A stretch of 21,965 nucleotides of DNA from SVTX01 sp964567085 (GCA_964567085.1 CAZMKU010000017.1:1-21965), one strand, 5' to 3'; shown: positions 14,732-21,917, numbered from the stretch's first letter. A program made the numbers and translations. Notes: a model not told the origin generated them from the letters alone.

Positions 14732-15209
14732 TTAACTGTTCCGTACACTTGTTTTGTCTGTCCGACTGATACATTATAAGCGCCAATATGGGAATAAACT
14801 GTGTCGCAAACCACAGGGCCTTATCTCCCAAGGCTTCAAATACGGTCATATCACCCGCAATATTCTGACTGATATAATACGGCAAAAATACCAGATACAA
14901 AAACGCCAGAAGTATCAGGAGCTGATATTTCTTTTCTCTGTGGTATAGCGCGTTGATCCTATCGTCGGCATTTTTCCTGTAAAACAGACCGCTCACCGCC
15001 GCTATGATCGGAAGGAGCATAAGATTTTCAGCGTGCTCCATCAGCCAACGCGTATTTTTTGTGTCATCACTCGTAGCATCGACCTTTCTTGACAGCCTCT
15101 CAAAAATCACCTCGGATACGGCAAACACCGCAACCGTCACAAGACACAAAACAAGCGAGAAGGCGAGAAGCCGCAGGACGCTGACCTTTATTTTTTTGTT
15201 TTCATTCAT
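14715..15209 (-). CDS. Predicted four-helix membrane protein, unknown function
   Basis: A 164-residue integral membrane protein that I do not recognise. Hydrophobic segments are visible at about 13-35 (LRLLAFSLVLCLVTVAVFAV), 61-76 (ENLMLLPIIAAVSGLFY), 94-113 (YQLLILLAFLYLVFLPYYI) and 129-146 (ALWFATQFIPILALIMY). A basic N-terminus (MNENKKIK) suggests it lies in the cytoplasm. A charged loop (RKNADDRINALYHREKKY, 78-95) lies between the second and third helices. AAGGAGAG lies about 9 bases before ATG 15209. It overlaps the LRR lipoprotein gene at its 3' end and is the first gene of the minus-strand run. No catalytic motif is seen. Confidence 0.7.
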   Translation of the reverse strand: MNENKKIKVSVLRLLAFSLVLCLVTVAVFAVSEVIFERLSRKVDATSDDTKNTRWLMEHAENLMLLPIIAAVSGLFYRKNADDRINALYHREKKYQLLILLAFLYLVFLPYYISQNIAGDMTVFEALGDKALWFATQFIPILALIMYQSDRQNKCTEQLNEIDG

Positions 15210-15237
15210 ACGTATACTCTCCTTCCTGAAATTCCGC

Positions 15238-15266
15238 TTGACTTGGCGGCGGTTTTTTGCTATAAT
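15238..15266 (+). promoter_or_regulatory. Sigma-A promoter of the small Cys-rich gene
   Basis: TTGACT (15238-15243), 17 bases, then TATAAT (15261-15266), with TGC just before the -10 (extended -10). The start of transcription would be near 15273. An SD (TTTGAGGTG, ending about 6 bases before ATG 15297) follows. It lies in the divergent gap with the membrane-protein gene. Confidence 0.88.
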
Positions 15267-15296
15267 TCAAATATAAGAATCATTTGAGGTGTTAAT

Positions 15297-15488
15297 ATGT
15301 CAAAAATTAAAAACGTTACAAGCTGCGAAAGCTGTGAATTCTTCGATTACGACGAGGAATACGGCGAGAACGTCTGCACGGTCTCTCTCGACGAGGACGA
15401 AATGCTTGATTTCCTCGGCGGGAACACAAAAAGCTGCCCTTATTACAGATTTTACGACGAATACAAGAGCGTGCAAAAGCAAAACTGA
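15297..15488 (+). CDS. Small Cys-rich protein, DUF6472-like
   Basis: A 63-residue acidic protein with four cysteines: C10 and C13 (SCESCEFF), C27 (ENVCTVSLDEDEM) and C47 (KSCPYYRFYDEY). This arrangement recalls the DUF6472 family, small proteins widespread in Clostridia, and could hold one Zn ion or Fe-S cluster. Function is unknown. It stands alone on the + strand with its own consensus promoter and a terminator immediately after, so it is a monocistronic gene expressed independently of its neighbours. The family name is from memory of the pattern and should be taken as probable. Confidence 0.8.
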   Translation: MSKIKNVTSCESCEFFDYDEEYGENVCTVSLDEDEMLDFLGGNTKSCPYYRFYDEYKSVQKQN

Positions 15489-15496
15489 TTTTGTTT

Positions 15497-15527
15497 CAGG
15501 CGAGCCCAAGGCTCGCCTGCTTTTCTT
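15497..15527 (+). terminator. Intrinsic terminator after the DUF6472-like gene
   Basis: A 10-bp perfect stem CAGGCGAGCC (15497-15506) with GGCTCGCCTG (15510-15519), loop CAA, followed by CTTTTCTTT. On the - strand, where cytidine deaminase ends at 15527, the same stem is followed by AAACAAAATC, so termination there would be weaker. Confidence 0.9.
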
Positions 15528-15940
15528 TAAATCAGGCTCTTATCAAAAGCCAAGGGCAAAAGCTCTGCCATAGTATATTCGCGGATCTCCTTGCCGTCAT
15601 AGAGAAGGATCAAAAAGTCCTTGTCTGTAAGCTCGCTCATAAACTGACGGCAGATGCCGCAGGGCGAGCAGAAATCCACGATTCTCTCACCGCGTCTGTG
15701 CCCGACGATGGCGATTGCCGAAAAATCACGCTTCCCCTTCGCTACCGCAGAGCAAAACGCCGTACGTTCAGCGCAGATAGCGCCGCCGTACGAGGAATTT
15801 TCCACGTTCGCGCCTGCGATTATCTCTCCGTCCGAGCAAAGCAGTGCCGCGCCGACACAGAAATTCGAATAGGGCGAGTACGCGTTCTCGGACGCCGCTA
15901 CCGCTATATCAACTAAATTTTTTCTGTCAAAATCCTTCAT
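15527..15940 (-). CDS. cdd: Cytidine deaminase
   Basis: It deaminates cytidine and deoxycytidine to uridine forms in pyrimidine salvage. The 137 residues carry the Zn site of the short tetrameric class: C56 and catalytic E58 in CAERTA, plus C94 and C97 in PCGICRQ. AYSPYSNFCVGAAL near the N-terminus is the usual family start region, and FSAIAIVG precedes the second motif. It is the last gene of a minus-strand operon, 9 bases after the purine nucleoside phosphorylase stop, which matches the common deoD/cdd nucleoside-salvage grouping. No good SD is seen upstream of ATG 15940, so translation may rely on coupling to the upstream gene. Confidence 0.95.
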   Translation of the reverse strand: MKDFDRKNLVDIAVAASENAYSPYSNFCVGAALLCSDGEIIAGANVENSSYGGAICAERTAFCSAVAKGKRDFSAIAIVGHRRGERIVDFCSPCGICRQFMSELTDKDFLILLYDGKEIREYTMAELLPLAFDKSLI

Positions 15941-15949
15941 ATTTTCAAA

Positions 15950-16669
15950 TCAAAGCTTATCCATAGCAACTGCGGTGTTGAGCGCTACTTCCATCATTTC
16001 CGTAAACGTCGTCTGAATATCGTTTGCAGAGATCTGCTCGCCCGTTACAAGGTTGTTGGAAACCGTGCAGATAGCGAGACCTCTCTTGCCCGCTCTCGCC
16101 GCGTTCATATAAAGCGCCGCAGCCTCCATTTCACAGCCGAGAACACCCATTCTGTGCCATCTCTTATTCTGCTCGCCCGAATCGTCGTAGAACACGTCGG
16201 AGGAAAGAATATTTCCTACGTGGTAGGTCGCGCCGAGCTTCTTTGCCTCCTCAACCGCGGTCGAAAGAAGCGTGTAGTCAGCGATAGGAGCAAATTTACC
16301 GGGGAGCATAAACTGCGCATCATAGTTTGAGTCCGAGCAAGCGCCCATACCGATAATGATCTCACGAACCTTAATATCCTCTCTCATAGCGCCAACCGAG
16401 CCGATTCTGATGATATTTTCAACGCCAAAGAAATTGAAAAGCTCGTAGCTGTAAATACCCATAGAGGGCATACCCATACCGCTCGCCATTACGGAAACGC
16501 GAGTTCCCTTGTACGTACCCGTATAGCCCTGAATACCGCGTACGTTATTGAAAAGCACGGGGTTTTCAAGGAAGTTATCCGCGATAAACTTCGAACGAAG
16601 GGGGTCGCCCGGCATAAGGACTGTTTTTGCTATATCCTCGGGCTTTGCAATGTTATGAGGTGTTGCCAT
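15950..16669 (-). CDS. deoD: DeoD-type purine nucleoside phosphorylase with altered catalytic residues
   Basis: A 239-residue hexameric-type (PNP/UP family) phosphorylase expected to split purine nucleosides with phosphate. Family motifs are clear: MPGDPLRSKFIA (19-30), MASGMGMPSMGIYSYELF (61-78, phosphate/nucleoside site), RIGSVGAM (88-95), SSDVFYDD and LGCEMEAAALY (177-187). However, the E. coli SDHI motif with catalytic Asp204 is SNNL here (Asn205). The E. coli ERQTTF motif with Arg217 is NDIQTTF (Ile218). Both members of the purine-N7 protonating pair are thus replaced. ATG 16669 is chosen because GGAGA precedes it by 8 bases; a longer reading frame upstream is not family-like. It is the middle gene of the salvage operon. 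Phosphorylase on another nucleoside or altered base choice is possible. Confidence 0.9.
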   Translation of the reverse strand: MATPHNIAKPEDIAKTVLMPGDPLRSKFIADNFLENPVLFNNVRGIQGYTGTYKGTRVSVMASGMGMPSMGIYSYELFNFFGVENIIRIGSVGAMREDIKVREIIIGMGACSDSNYDAQFMLPGKFAPIADYTLLSTAVEEAKKLGATYHVGNILSSDVFYDDSGEQNKRWHRMGVLGCEMEAAALYMNAARAGKRGLAICTVSNNLVTGEQISANDIQTTFTEMMEVALNTAVAMDKL

Positions 16670-16701
16670 AATTTTTTCTCCAATCTGTATATATAATTTT
16701 T

Positions 16702-17298
16702 TTATTTTCTTGTTTCTTCCATATAGTAAGCCGCCTCGGAGTCCGCGCAATGCAGGAAGAACGCAAGCGGGAACATTTCCATAGCTCTGCCTACGTTACC
16801 GGGATCGTCGGTCGAGGAGAAGCCCATATGATAACGGATGGCAAACGCCTCGTCACGCGTAAGCTTCATATATCCCGACGCGATATAAACCGATTTTTCG
16901 CCGTGGCCGTAAGGAAGGTTATCCTCTATCGTGTAGAACGGCACGCTTTCCCACCTGCCCTCAGGGTTCTTGGCGTTGCGGAAGCTTACCTTATAAAAGT
17001 TTGTCTTGCAGATATCGTGAAGAAGCGCCGCGATAGCAATACTCTCGTCGCTGTATTCAACGCCGTAGATCTCCTTTATTCTCGGTCTCTTCATTATGTC
17101 GCAAAGGCAATCGTAAACATTCAGGCTATGCTCGAGAAGTCCGCCCTCGTAATTTCCGTGAAATCTCGTGCTCGCGGGAGCAGTAAAGAAATCGCAGCCC
17201 TCGCCCGAAAGATAGGCAAGCAGCTTGTCCGCGCCTTCTCTCTTTATCTTGCTCGTGTAAATTTCAATAAACCGCTCTTTGTTTGTCATATTATTCAT
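16702..17298 (-). CDS. HD-domain metal-dependent phosphohydrolase
   Basis: The 198 residues contain an HD-superfamily signature. A His is seen in HGNYEGGLLEHSLNV, the HD doublet is in IAALLHDICK, a further His is in YGHGEKSV, and a late acidic residue is in FFLHCADSEAAY. This spacing is that of HD hydrolases acting on nucleotides or nucleic acids, and the order resembles the HD domain of YhaM-type 3'-5' exoribonucleases, but no OB fold is present. The substrate is unknown; a nucleotide is plausible because the downstream genes are nucleoside-salvage enzymes. ATG 17298 is chosen because GGAGG lies 8 bases before it; an in-frame ATG further upstream (17313) has no SD. It is the first gene of the operon. 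Confidence 0.82.
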   Translation of the reverse strand: MNNMTNKERFIEIYTSKIKREGADKLLAYLSGEGCDFFTAPASTRFHGNYEGGLLEHSLNVYDCLCDIMKRPRIKEIYGVEYSDESIAIAALLHDICKTNFYKVSFRNAKNPEGRWESVPFYTIEDNLPYGHGEKSVYIASGYMKLTRDEAFAIRYHMGFSSTDDPGNVGRAMEMFPLAFFLHCADSEAAYYMEETRK

Positions 17299-17339
17299 TG
17301 GGATTACCTCCATCGTACAGTACTCCATTTTATACTTAT

Positions 17340-17368
17340 ATTTTATCAAAAATCCGCGCTTTTGTCAA
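17340..17368 (-). promoter_or_regulatory. Sigma-A promoter of the HD/deoD/cdd operon
   Basis: On the - strand TTGACA (17368-17363), 17 bases, then TAAAAT (17345-17340), with TGA immediately before the -10. The predicted transcription start is near 17333, leaving a leader of about 35 bases to ATG 17298. Confidence 0.85.
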
Positions 17369-17397
17369 TATATACTTTAATATATATTATATATAGC

Positions 17398-17428
17398 AAC
17401 GGCTCGCCTCAATCTTGGGCGAGCCGTT
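17398..17428 (-). terminator. Stem-loop after the P-type ATPase gene, possible terminator
   Basis: An 11-bp perfect stem AACGGCTCGCC (17398-17408) with GGCGAGCCGTT (17418-17428) and a 9-base loop. It lies just downstream of the ATPase stop on the - strand. The following - strand sequence is GCTATATATAATATA, AU-rich but without a clean U-run, so termination efficiency is uncertain. It separates the ATPase from the salvage operon promoter. Confidence 0.6.
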
Positions 17429-17433
17429 ACTGT

Positions 17434-20142
17434 TCAATATCCTTTTTTGCCGAAAATAAGCCGCCAGAGCAGCTTTCGCAAAAGCTCAAACGGAATTACC
17501 GACAACGCCACGAGGGCAGTAAATGCAAGCTCCCGCCAAGTCAGGGGCGCGGTTCGAAGCACCGTTCCGCCTACGTAAATAAAAATTATCTGAATTATCA
17601 GTATCAGCGCCATTATGAAAATGAACCCCTTATTCTTTGACAGTCCCGAAAAGAGCTTCAGTCTATCCACTCTCGCGCCAAAGCAATTTATGACCGCCAT
17701 AAAAATAAAGAGCGCGAAAAACGCCGTCATCAAATAAATATTATCGGGGGCATATCTGAAAAAGCTTGTGAATTTCGGGTTCTTTAAAAACAAAATACAA
17801 AGAAACACCGTAAATCCGCCCGTTACCGCGATTTGATTAAGCATATAGCCATTGAGAATTTTCTCGTCGCGGCGCTTGGGCTTCTCGGTCATGACCGACT
17901 CCCTCGCCCACTCGCCCGCAAAAGCGAGACCGCCCAAAGTGTCCATAATTATATTTATCCAGAGCATCTGCACGACGGTCACGGGATTGTCGATTTTAAG
18001 CAGGGGGCAAAGCAAGCACACTCCGACCGCGCAAAAATTCATCATAAGCTGGAGAGTAATAAATTTTCGTATGCTTTTGAATATGTTTCTGCCGTGCTTG
18101 ACCGCGTTGACGATGGATTTCAAATTGTTGTCAAGTATGATGATATCCCCCGCGTCCTTCGCTACCTGCGTACCGTCACCCATAGCAAAGCCAACGTCCG
18201 CAAGCCGCAGGGCGGGAGCGTCGTTTATTCCGTCGCCCGTCATACCGCACACCAAATCAAGCTCCTCGGCAAGCCGTACGAGTCGACTTTTGTCCGCGGG
18301 GAGCGCCCTCGCGACGACCGCTAACCGTGGCAGCGCCTCCTTGAGCGCCATATCCGACATTTTCGCCATTTCAGAGCTTTCAAGCACGAGATCCTGCGAC
18401 TTATTTATAATTCCGCACTCGCGGGCAATACTCCGCGCGGTGTCGCGGCTATCTCCCGTGATCATAACACATTTTATCCCCGCGCGTGTAAGTCTCCCGA
18501 CGGAATCCCGAGCCTGCGCGCGGATTTTGTCGCGGAGAGTAACGACGAAAAGCAAGCTCATATTAAAGCTTCCGCGCTCAAGCTCCCCATACGTATAATT
18601 ACCGTCGCAAACTCCAATGATTATAACTCGCTTGCCCTCGCCCGCGAGCGCGGACACCGTTCTCTCAAACCATGCGCGGTCAAAGGCTTTTGCATTGCCG
18701 AGCGAATCAAGCTCGCGCTTTATTTTATTCTTAAGCACCTCCGCCGCGCCCTTTACGTATATCGCCTCCCTGCCGCCGCGCCTTATCTTGCAAAAGGAAT
18801 ATTTTTTCTCGCTCGAAAACGGCATTTTAAAAATTTCGCTAACCCCTCGGTGCGCCTCCGCGCCATCGATCACCGCGGAAAGCAGGGCTCTGTCAGTAGC
18901 ATTTCCGCCCAAAGCATCCGCGCGGCCGTAGGCGTTCTTGCCCGCCCTTGATTGAGTATTAAAGCGCGCGTTCAACACAAAATGCTCGTACATATCCCGC
19001 CCGAGCGCAGATAACTCACCCGCGCCCAGCTTCACGTCAGGCAAGATGACCTCGTCAAGTGACATTCTCCCCTCGGTGAGCGTTCCCGTCTTATCGGTAA
19101 AGAGAATATTCATACTTCCCGCCGCCTCAATTCCGACGGGCTTTTTGACCAGCACGTTATCCCGAACCATTCTTTTTACGTTAGACGACAGCACGACCGC
19201 GATCATCATGGGCAGCCCCTCGGGCACGGCGACCACGACTATAGTAAGCGCCAGAGTGAACGCCTCGAGCAGATTTTTCAGCACGTAATCAAGGCTTGTC
19301 AGCTTGTATTTTATAATATCCATATCAAACGCGGAATCCATAACGAATTCGTTGAAAAGGAAGAAAACTCCCACGAGTATCGCCGCGATATACCCTATAA
19401 CGCTTATTTGCTTTGCGAGCTTTGTGAGTCTGATTTTAAGCGGACTCTCCCTCGTTCCCGACTGAATTTCCCGAGAAATTCCGCCGAGCATCGTTTTCTC
19501 GCCAACCGCCATAACCTCGACGACTCCCTCGCCCGACACGATAAGACAACCCCTGTGAACGTAATTTTTCGACGACGGCGAGGTGTCCCGAAGCGTCGGC
19601 TCGGGGAGCTTTTCTATTTCCCCGCTCTCGCCCGTCATTGACGATTGGTCAAGAGAAAGACGCCCCCAAATGAGCCTGCCGTCCGCCGCGATCTGCTCGC
19701 CCGAGGACAGAATAAGCGCGTCGCCCACCACGACCTCGTGATATTTTACCTCACATATTTTTCCGTCGCGAACAACTCGGCACACAGACTTATTTTCATA
19801 TTTTGACAGCTCCGAAAACGCGCTCTCCGAGCTATACTCCGACATAGTGGAAATAAAGGTCGCAAGCAGGACCGATATGGCAATTCCGATGCTCTCGAAA
19901 ATATTTCCGTCGCGGAACACAAAGATAAGATCTATCAGAAGCGCGAAAAGCAGGATCCTTATTATCGGATCTCCGAGGTTCCCTAAAAATTTTTTTATAA
20001 AGCTCTCGCGCCTCGCCCTCGGCAGGACGTTCTCGCCGTGCTTTTTTCTCGATTTCTCAACCTCGTCAAGACGAAGACCGATTTTCTCAAAATCTATACC
20101 GTTCTCTGCTTTTTCCTTTTGATATAAAGTATTTATCGTCAT
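17434..20142 (-). CDS. PMCA-like calcium-translocating P-type ATPase
   Basis: A 902-residue P2-type ATPase exporting cations from the cytoplasm using ATP. Numbered from the GTG at 20145 it shows TGES (171-174, actuator), PEGLP (308-312, M4 ion site), DKTGTLTEG with phosphorylated Asp351, KGAAEV (465-470, nucleotide domain), MITGDS (561-566), TGDGINDAP (636-644) and M6 NIIMDT (731-736). NIIMDT-type M6 and a single M4 ion site favour a PMCA-type Ca2+ pump with one Ca2+ per cycle. About ten membrane helices are visible. ATG 20142 is taken as the start, with GTG 20145 directly before it; AAGGGAG is very close to either, so the start is a little uncertain. It is divergent from the Rrf2 gene, with 189 bases between, and monocistronic. 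Confidence 0.9.
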   Translation of the reverse strand: MTINTLYQKEKAENGIDFEKIGLRLDEVEKSRKKHGENVLPRARRESFIKKFLGNLGDPIIRILLFALLIDLIFVFRDGNIFESIGIAISVLLATFISTMSEYSSESAFSELSKYENKSVCRVVRDGKICEVKYHEVVVGDALILSSGEQIAADGRLIWGRLSLDQSSMTGESGEIEKLPEPTLRDTSPSSKNYVHRGCLIVSGEGVVEVMAVGEKTMLGGISREIQSGTRESPLKIRLTKLAKQISVIGYIAAILVGVFFLFNEFVMDSAFDMDIIKYKLTSLDYVLKNLLEAFTLALTIVVVAVPEGLPMMIAVVLSSNVKRMVRDNVLVKKPVGIEAAGSMNILFTDKTGTLTEGRMSLDEVILPDVKLGAGELSALGRDMYEHFVLNARFNTQSRAGKNAYGRADALGGNATDRALLSAVIDGAEAHRGVSEIFKMPFSSEKKYSFCKIRRGGREAIYVKGAAEVLKNKIKRELDSLGNAKAFDRAWFERTVSALAGEGKRVIIIGVCDGNYTYGELERGSFNMSLLFVVTLRDKIRAQARDSVGRLTRAGIKCVMITGDSRDTARSIARECGIINKSQDLVLESSEMAKMSDMALKEALPRLAVVARALPADKSRLVRLAEELDLVCGMTGDGINDAPALRLADVGFAMGDGTQVAKDAGDIIILDNNLKSIVNAVKHGRNIFKSIRKFITLQLMMNFCAVGVCLLCPLLKIDNPVTVVQMLWINIIMDTLGGLAFAGEWARESVMTEKPKRRDEKILNGYMLNQIAVTGGFTVFLCILFLKNPKFTSFFRYAPDNIYLMTAFFALFIFMAVINCFGARVDRLKLFSGLSKNKGFIFIMALILIIQIIFIYVGGTVLRTAPLTWRELAFTALVALSVIPFELLRKLLWRLIFGKKGY

Positions 20143-20243
20143 CACTCCCTTACAATTTTACATATAATTTATATGAACCGCAGGGCGAAATAATACGTGA
20201 CCAAAAAATTCCCCTAAATCTAAAAAAATTTTTAAAAAAGGTA

Positions 20244-20272
20244 TTGACAAGACAAAATATATGTGCTATAAT
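20244..20272 (+). promoter_or_regulatory. Consensus extended -10 promoter of the Rrf2/rubrerythrin genes
   Basis: TTGACA (20244-20249), 17 bases, TATAAT (20267-20272), with TGC immediately before the -10. All 12 core bases match the sigma-70/A consensus. Transcription should start near 20279. A promoter this strong usually needs a repressor to hold it down. Confidence 0.93.
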
Positions 20273-20279
20273 CAATGTG

Positions 20280-20292
20280 TACCAAAAAGGTA
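20280..20292 (+). promoter_or_regulatory. Candidate Rrf2 operator at the transcription start
   Basis: TACC AAAAA GGTA is a perfect inverted repeat with a 5-base A spacer, placed over the expected transcription start of the gene that encodes an Rrf2 regulator. Position and symmetry fit an autorepression site. That Rrf2 protein is the binder is inference. Confidence 0.5.
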
Positions 20293-20331
20293 GACATTGA
20301 AAATCCAGCACAGCGGAAAGGTGAAAACGCT

Positions 20332-20781
20332 ATGAGAATAACGCAAGAAGCCGATTATGCCGTAAGGATATGTATAGTGCTTGACAGCAATAAAGAAAAA
20401 ACGGGGGCGCCCGCCATTTCGGAGATGGCCTGCATTCCCCAGAAGTTCGCCTTGAAGATTTTAAGAAAGCTTTGCGAAAAAGGGATCGTTCGTTCATACA
20501 AGGGCGCGTACGGCGGCTACGAGCTCGACCGCGACGCAGACGGATTAAGCCTGCTCGAGATAATTGAGGCGATCGATGGCGAAATGCTCATATCCAAGTG
20601 TCTTGAATGCGATTACGATTGCACGAGAAATCCCAAAAAGAGCTGCTGCAAGGTGCATATCGCCTTTGGCGCGATCAACAAAAAACTCACGGATAATCTC
20701 GACAAAATAACGATCGGAATGATAAATAATGAAAATTTGTCAGCCTCCGACATCGTCGGGTTTATAAATAAAATCAATTAA
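20332..20781 (+). CDS. Rrf2-family Fe-S cluster transcriptional regulator
   Basis: A 149-residue winged-helix regulator. The family start MRITQEADYAVRI is followed by the HTH (AISEMACIPQKFALKILRKLCEKGIV, 28-53) and the wing (SYKGAYGGYELDRDADGLSLLEIIEAIDG). The cluster region holds C90, C93, C97, C105 and C106 (SKCLECDYDC then KKSCCKVH). This is more Cys than IscR's three and spaced differently. Rrf2 proteins sense cluster status, NO, redox or iron. ATG 20332 is chosen because GGAAAGGTG precedes it and the family begins at this residue; an upstream in-frame start would run through the operator. The rubrerythrin gene follows 30 bases later, so the regulator probably controls peroxide defence and itself. 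Confidence 0.9.
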   Translation: MRITQEADYAVRICIVLDSNKEKTGAPAISEMACIPQKFALKILRKLCEKGIVRSYKGAYGGYELDRDADGLSLLEIIEAIDGEMLISKCLECDYDCTRNPKKSCCKVHIAFGAINKKLTDNLDKITIGMINNENLSASDIVGFINKIN

Positions 20782-20811
20782 AATATTACACATCAAAAGG
20801 AGATTTAAGTT

Positions 20812-21360
20812 ATGAAAAAGTTTGTATGTTCTGTTTGCGGTTACGTTCACGAGGGCGATTCTGCTCCCGAAAAGTGCCCCCAGTGCAAGGTTCCCTCCAA
20901 TAAGTTCAACGAAGTTCGCGAAGAAGAAAGAGTTTGGGCCGCTGAACACGTGGTTGGCGTAGCTCAGGGCGCTCCCGAAGCAATTATGGAAGGCCTTCGC
21001 GCTAACTTTATGGGCGAATGCACAGAGGTAGGTATGTATCTTGCTATGGCAAGAGTTGCTCATAGAGAGGGCTACCCCGAGATCGGTCTTTACTGGGAAA
21101 AGGCAGCTTATGAAGAAGCTGAACACGCGGCAAAGTTTGCCGAGCTCCTAGGCGAAGTTGTTACCGACTCCACAAAGAAGAACCTCGAGATGAGAGTTGA
21201 AGCCGAAAACGGCGCAACACTCGGTAAGTTCGAGCTCGCAAAGATGGCAAAGGAGCTTAACCTCGACGCTATCCACGATACAGTTCACGAAATGGCTCGC
21301 GACGAAGCAAGACACGGCAAGGCTTTCGAAGGTCTTCTTGAAAGATATTTCGGTAAATAA
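20812..21360 (+). CDS. Reverse-type rubrerythrin (N-terminal rubredoxin domain, C-terminal diiron domain)
   Basis: It reduces hydrogen peroxide with electrons from a rubredoxin/NADH reductase chain in anaerobes. Of 182 residues, 1-35 form a rubredoxin-type FeS4 domain (C6-x2-C9 and C22-x2-C25). The rest is a ferritin-like four-helix bundle with E69, E72 (GECTEVGMY), E102-x2-H105 (EEAEH) and E165-x2-H168 (DEARH) as diiron ligands. Ordinary rubrerythrins carry the FeS4 domain at the C-terminus; here it comes first, as in reverse rubrerythrins of Clostridia. A good SD AAAGGAGA is 8 bases before ATG 20812. It is in the same transcript as the Rrf2 regulator. Its codon use differs visibly from the neighbours only in more A/T-ending codons, suggesting high expression. 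Confidence 0.94.
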   Translation: MKKFVCSVCGYVHEGDSAPEKCPQCKVPSNKFNEVREEERVWAAEHVVGVAQGAPEAIMEGLRANFMGECTEVGMYLAMARVAHREGYPEIGLYWEKAAYEEAEHAAKFAELLGEVVTDSTKKNLEMRVEAENGATLGKFELAKMAKELNLDAIHDTVHEMARDEARHGKAFEGLLERYFGK

Positions 21361-21586
21361 TAAATTATCGCATGGTCGTAGGGCGGCAGCTTGCTGCCGC
21401 CGTTACGATGGCGCCTGATCAAAAAATCGGCGGGAGAACCCCCCCGCCCTGCACGGAGAAGCCAAGCGGTATTGAACGGTGGTGCAATTCCGCCCTTCCC
21501 CTCTGAATTTACAAAAACAATTTGCCGCGTCTCAAACCCATTTTCCGCGGCAACAATAAACCAAAACACGAAAGGAATTTACGATT
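21361..21586 (+). repeat. Non-coding spacer with GC-rich inverted repeats
   Basis: No gene is seen in these 226 bases. GGCGGCAG (21382-21389) pairs with CTGCCGCC (21394-21401) around CTTG, extended outwards by CGTA/TACG across a small mismatch. GGCGGG (21429-21434) pairs with CCCGCC (21443-21448). Both are stable stems without U-tracts. The sequence style is like interspersed inverted repeats common in Clostridia genomes, but copy number elsewhere cannot be tested here. Confidence 0.55.
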
Positions 21587-21742
21587 ATGAAATACGTTTG
21601 CCCCTGCTCTTACGAATACGACCCCGCACTCGGAGATCCCGATAACGGTATTGCCCCCGGCACGGCTTGGGAGGATCTCCCCGAGGATTGGGTATGTCCT
21701 GTTTGCGGTCTTGATAAGGACTCATTTGAGGTTGTGGAATAA
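21587..21742 (+). CDS. Rubredoxin with a shortened first Cys motif
   Basis: A 51-residue rubredoxin, the electron donor of rubrerythrin-type peroxide reduction. The body is standard: EYDP, GDPDNGIAPGT, WEDLPEDWVCPVCG (Cys37 and Cys40) and DSFEVVE. The first knuckle reads YVCPCSYEYD, with Cys5 and Cys7 only one residue apart and Ser in place of the conserved Gly, where ordinary rubredoxins have CxxCGY. This is a one-codon deletion, not a frameshift, because the frame stays open on both sides. GAAAGGAA precedes ATG 21587. It lies 226 bases after rubrerythrin and is probably its partner. A terminator follows directly. Confidence 0.92.
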   Translation: MKYVCPCSYEYDPALGDPDNGIAPGTAWEDLPEDWVCPVCGLDKDSFEVVE

Positions 21743-21761
21743 TACAAATTAAATACTTAAG

Positions 21762-21788
21762 GGGTGAGCTTCGGCTCACCCTTTTTGT
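21762..21788 (+). terminator. Intrinsic terminator with UUCG loop after the rubredoxin gene
   Basis: GGGTGAGC (21762-21769) and GCTCACCC (21774-21781) form an 8-bp stem closed by a TTCG tetraloop, followed by TTTTTGTG. It is 19 bases past the rubredoxin stop and ends the Rrf2/rubrerythrin/rubredoxin transcription unit. Confidence 0.95.
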
Positions 21789-21842
21789 GTCTTCAGATAA
21801 CTATTCTTATGAGCTCCTTACCATATATCCGACGATACTGCC

Positions 21843-21917
21843 GCCGTGTTTTTCGGGTGGTAATTTCTCACTTCGGCTCACTTTGAGCCGAGGTCAACCT
21901 CGTGCCATCTTGGCACG
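21843..21917. other. Tandem stem-loops at the end of the window, no gene seen
   Basis: ACTTCGGCTCA (21870-21880) pairs with TGAGCCGAGGT (21884-21894) allowing one G-U pair, and CGTGCCA (21901-21907) pairs with TGGCACG (21911-21917). GAGG and CCTC between them could form an alternative pairing. There is no U-tract on either strand directly after. The run from 21790 to 21965 holds no supportable gene. It may be the end of an element or leader lying beyond the window. Confidence 0.5.

Larger units (their letters stand above)
20143..20331. promoter_or_regulatory. Divergent intergenic region between the Ca-ATPase and Rrf2 genes
   Basis: AT-rich spacer of 189 bases. It holds the Rrf2 promoter and candidate operator described separately. 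For the ATPase direction only loose AT-rich -10-like sequences near 20165-20180 are seen and no convincing -35, so that promoter is not called. Confidence 0.6.

Noticed and set aside
16750..17640. A 296-codon + strand open frame spanning the HD gene, the salvage promoter and the ATPase end
   Set aside because: It crosses a consensus promoter and a terminator-like hairpin of real genes and has no coherent protein features.
21361..21448. Inverted repeats as a CRISPR array or attachment site
   Set aside because: The two stems differ in sequence, there are no regular spacers, and no integrase or cas gene is near.
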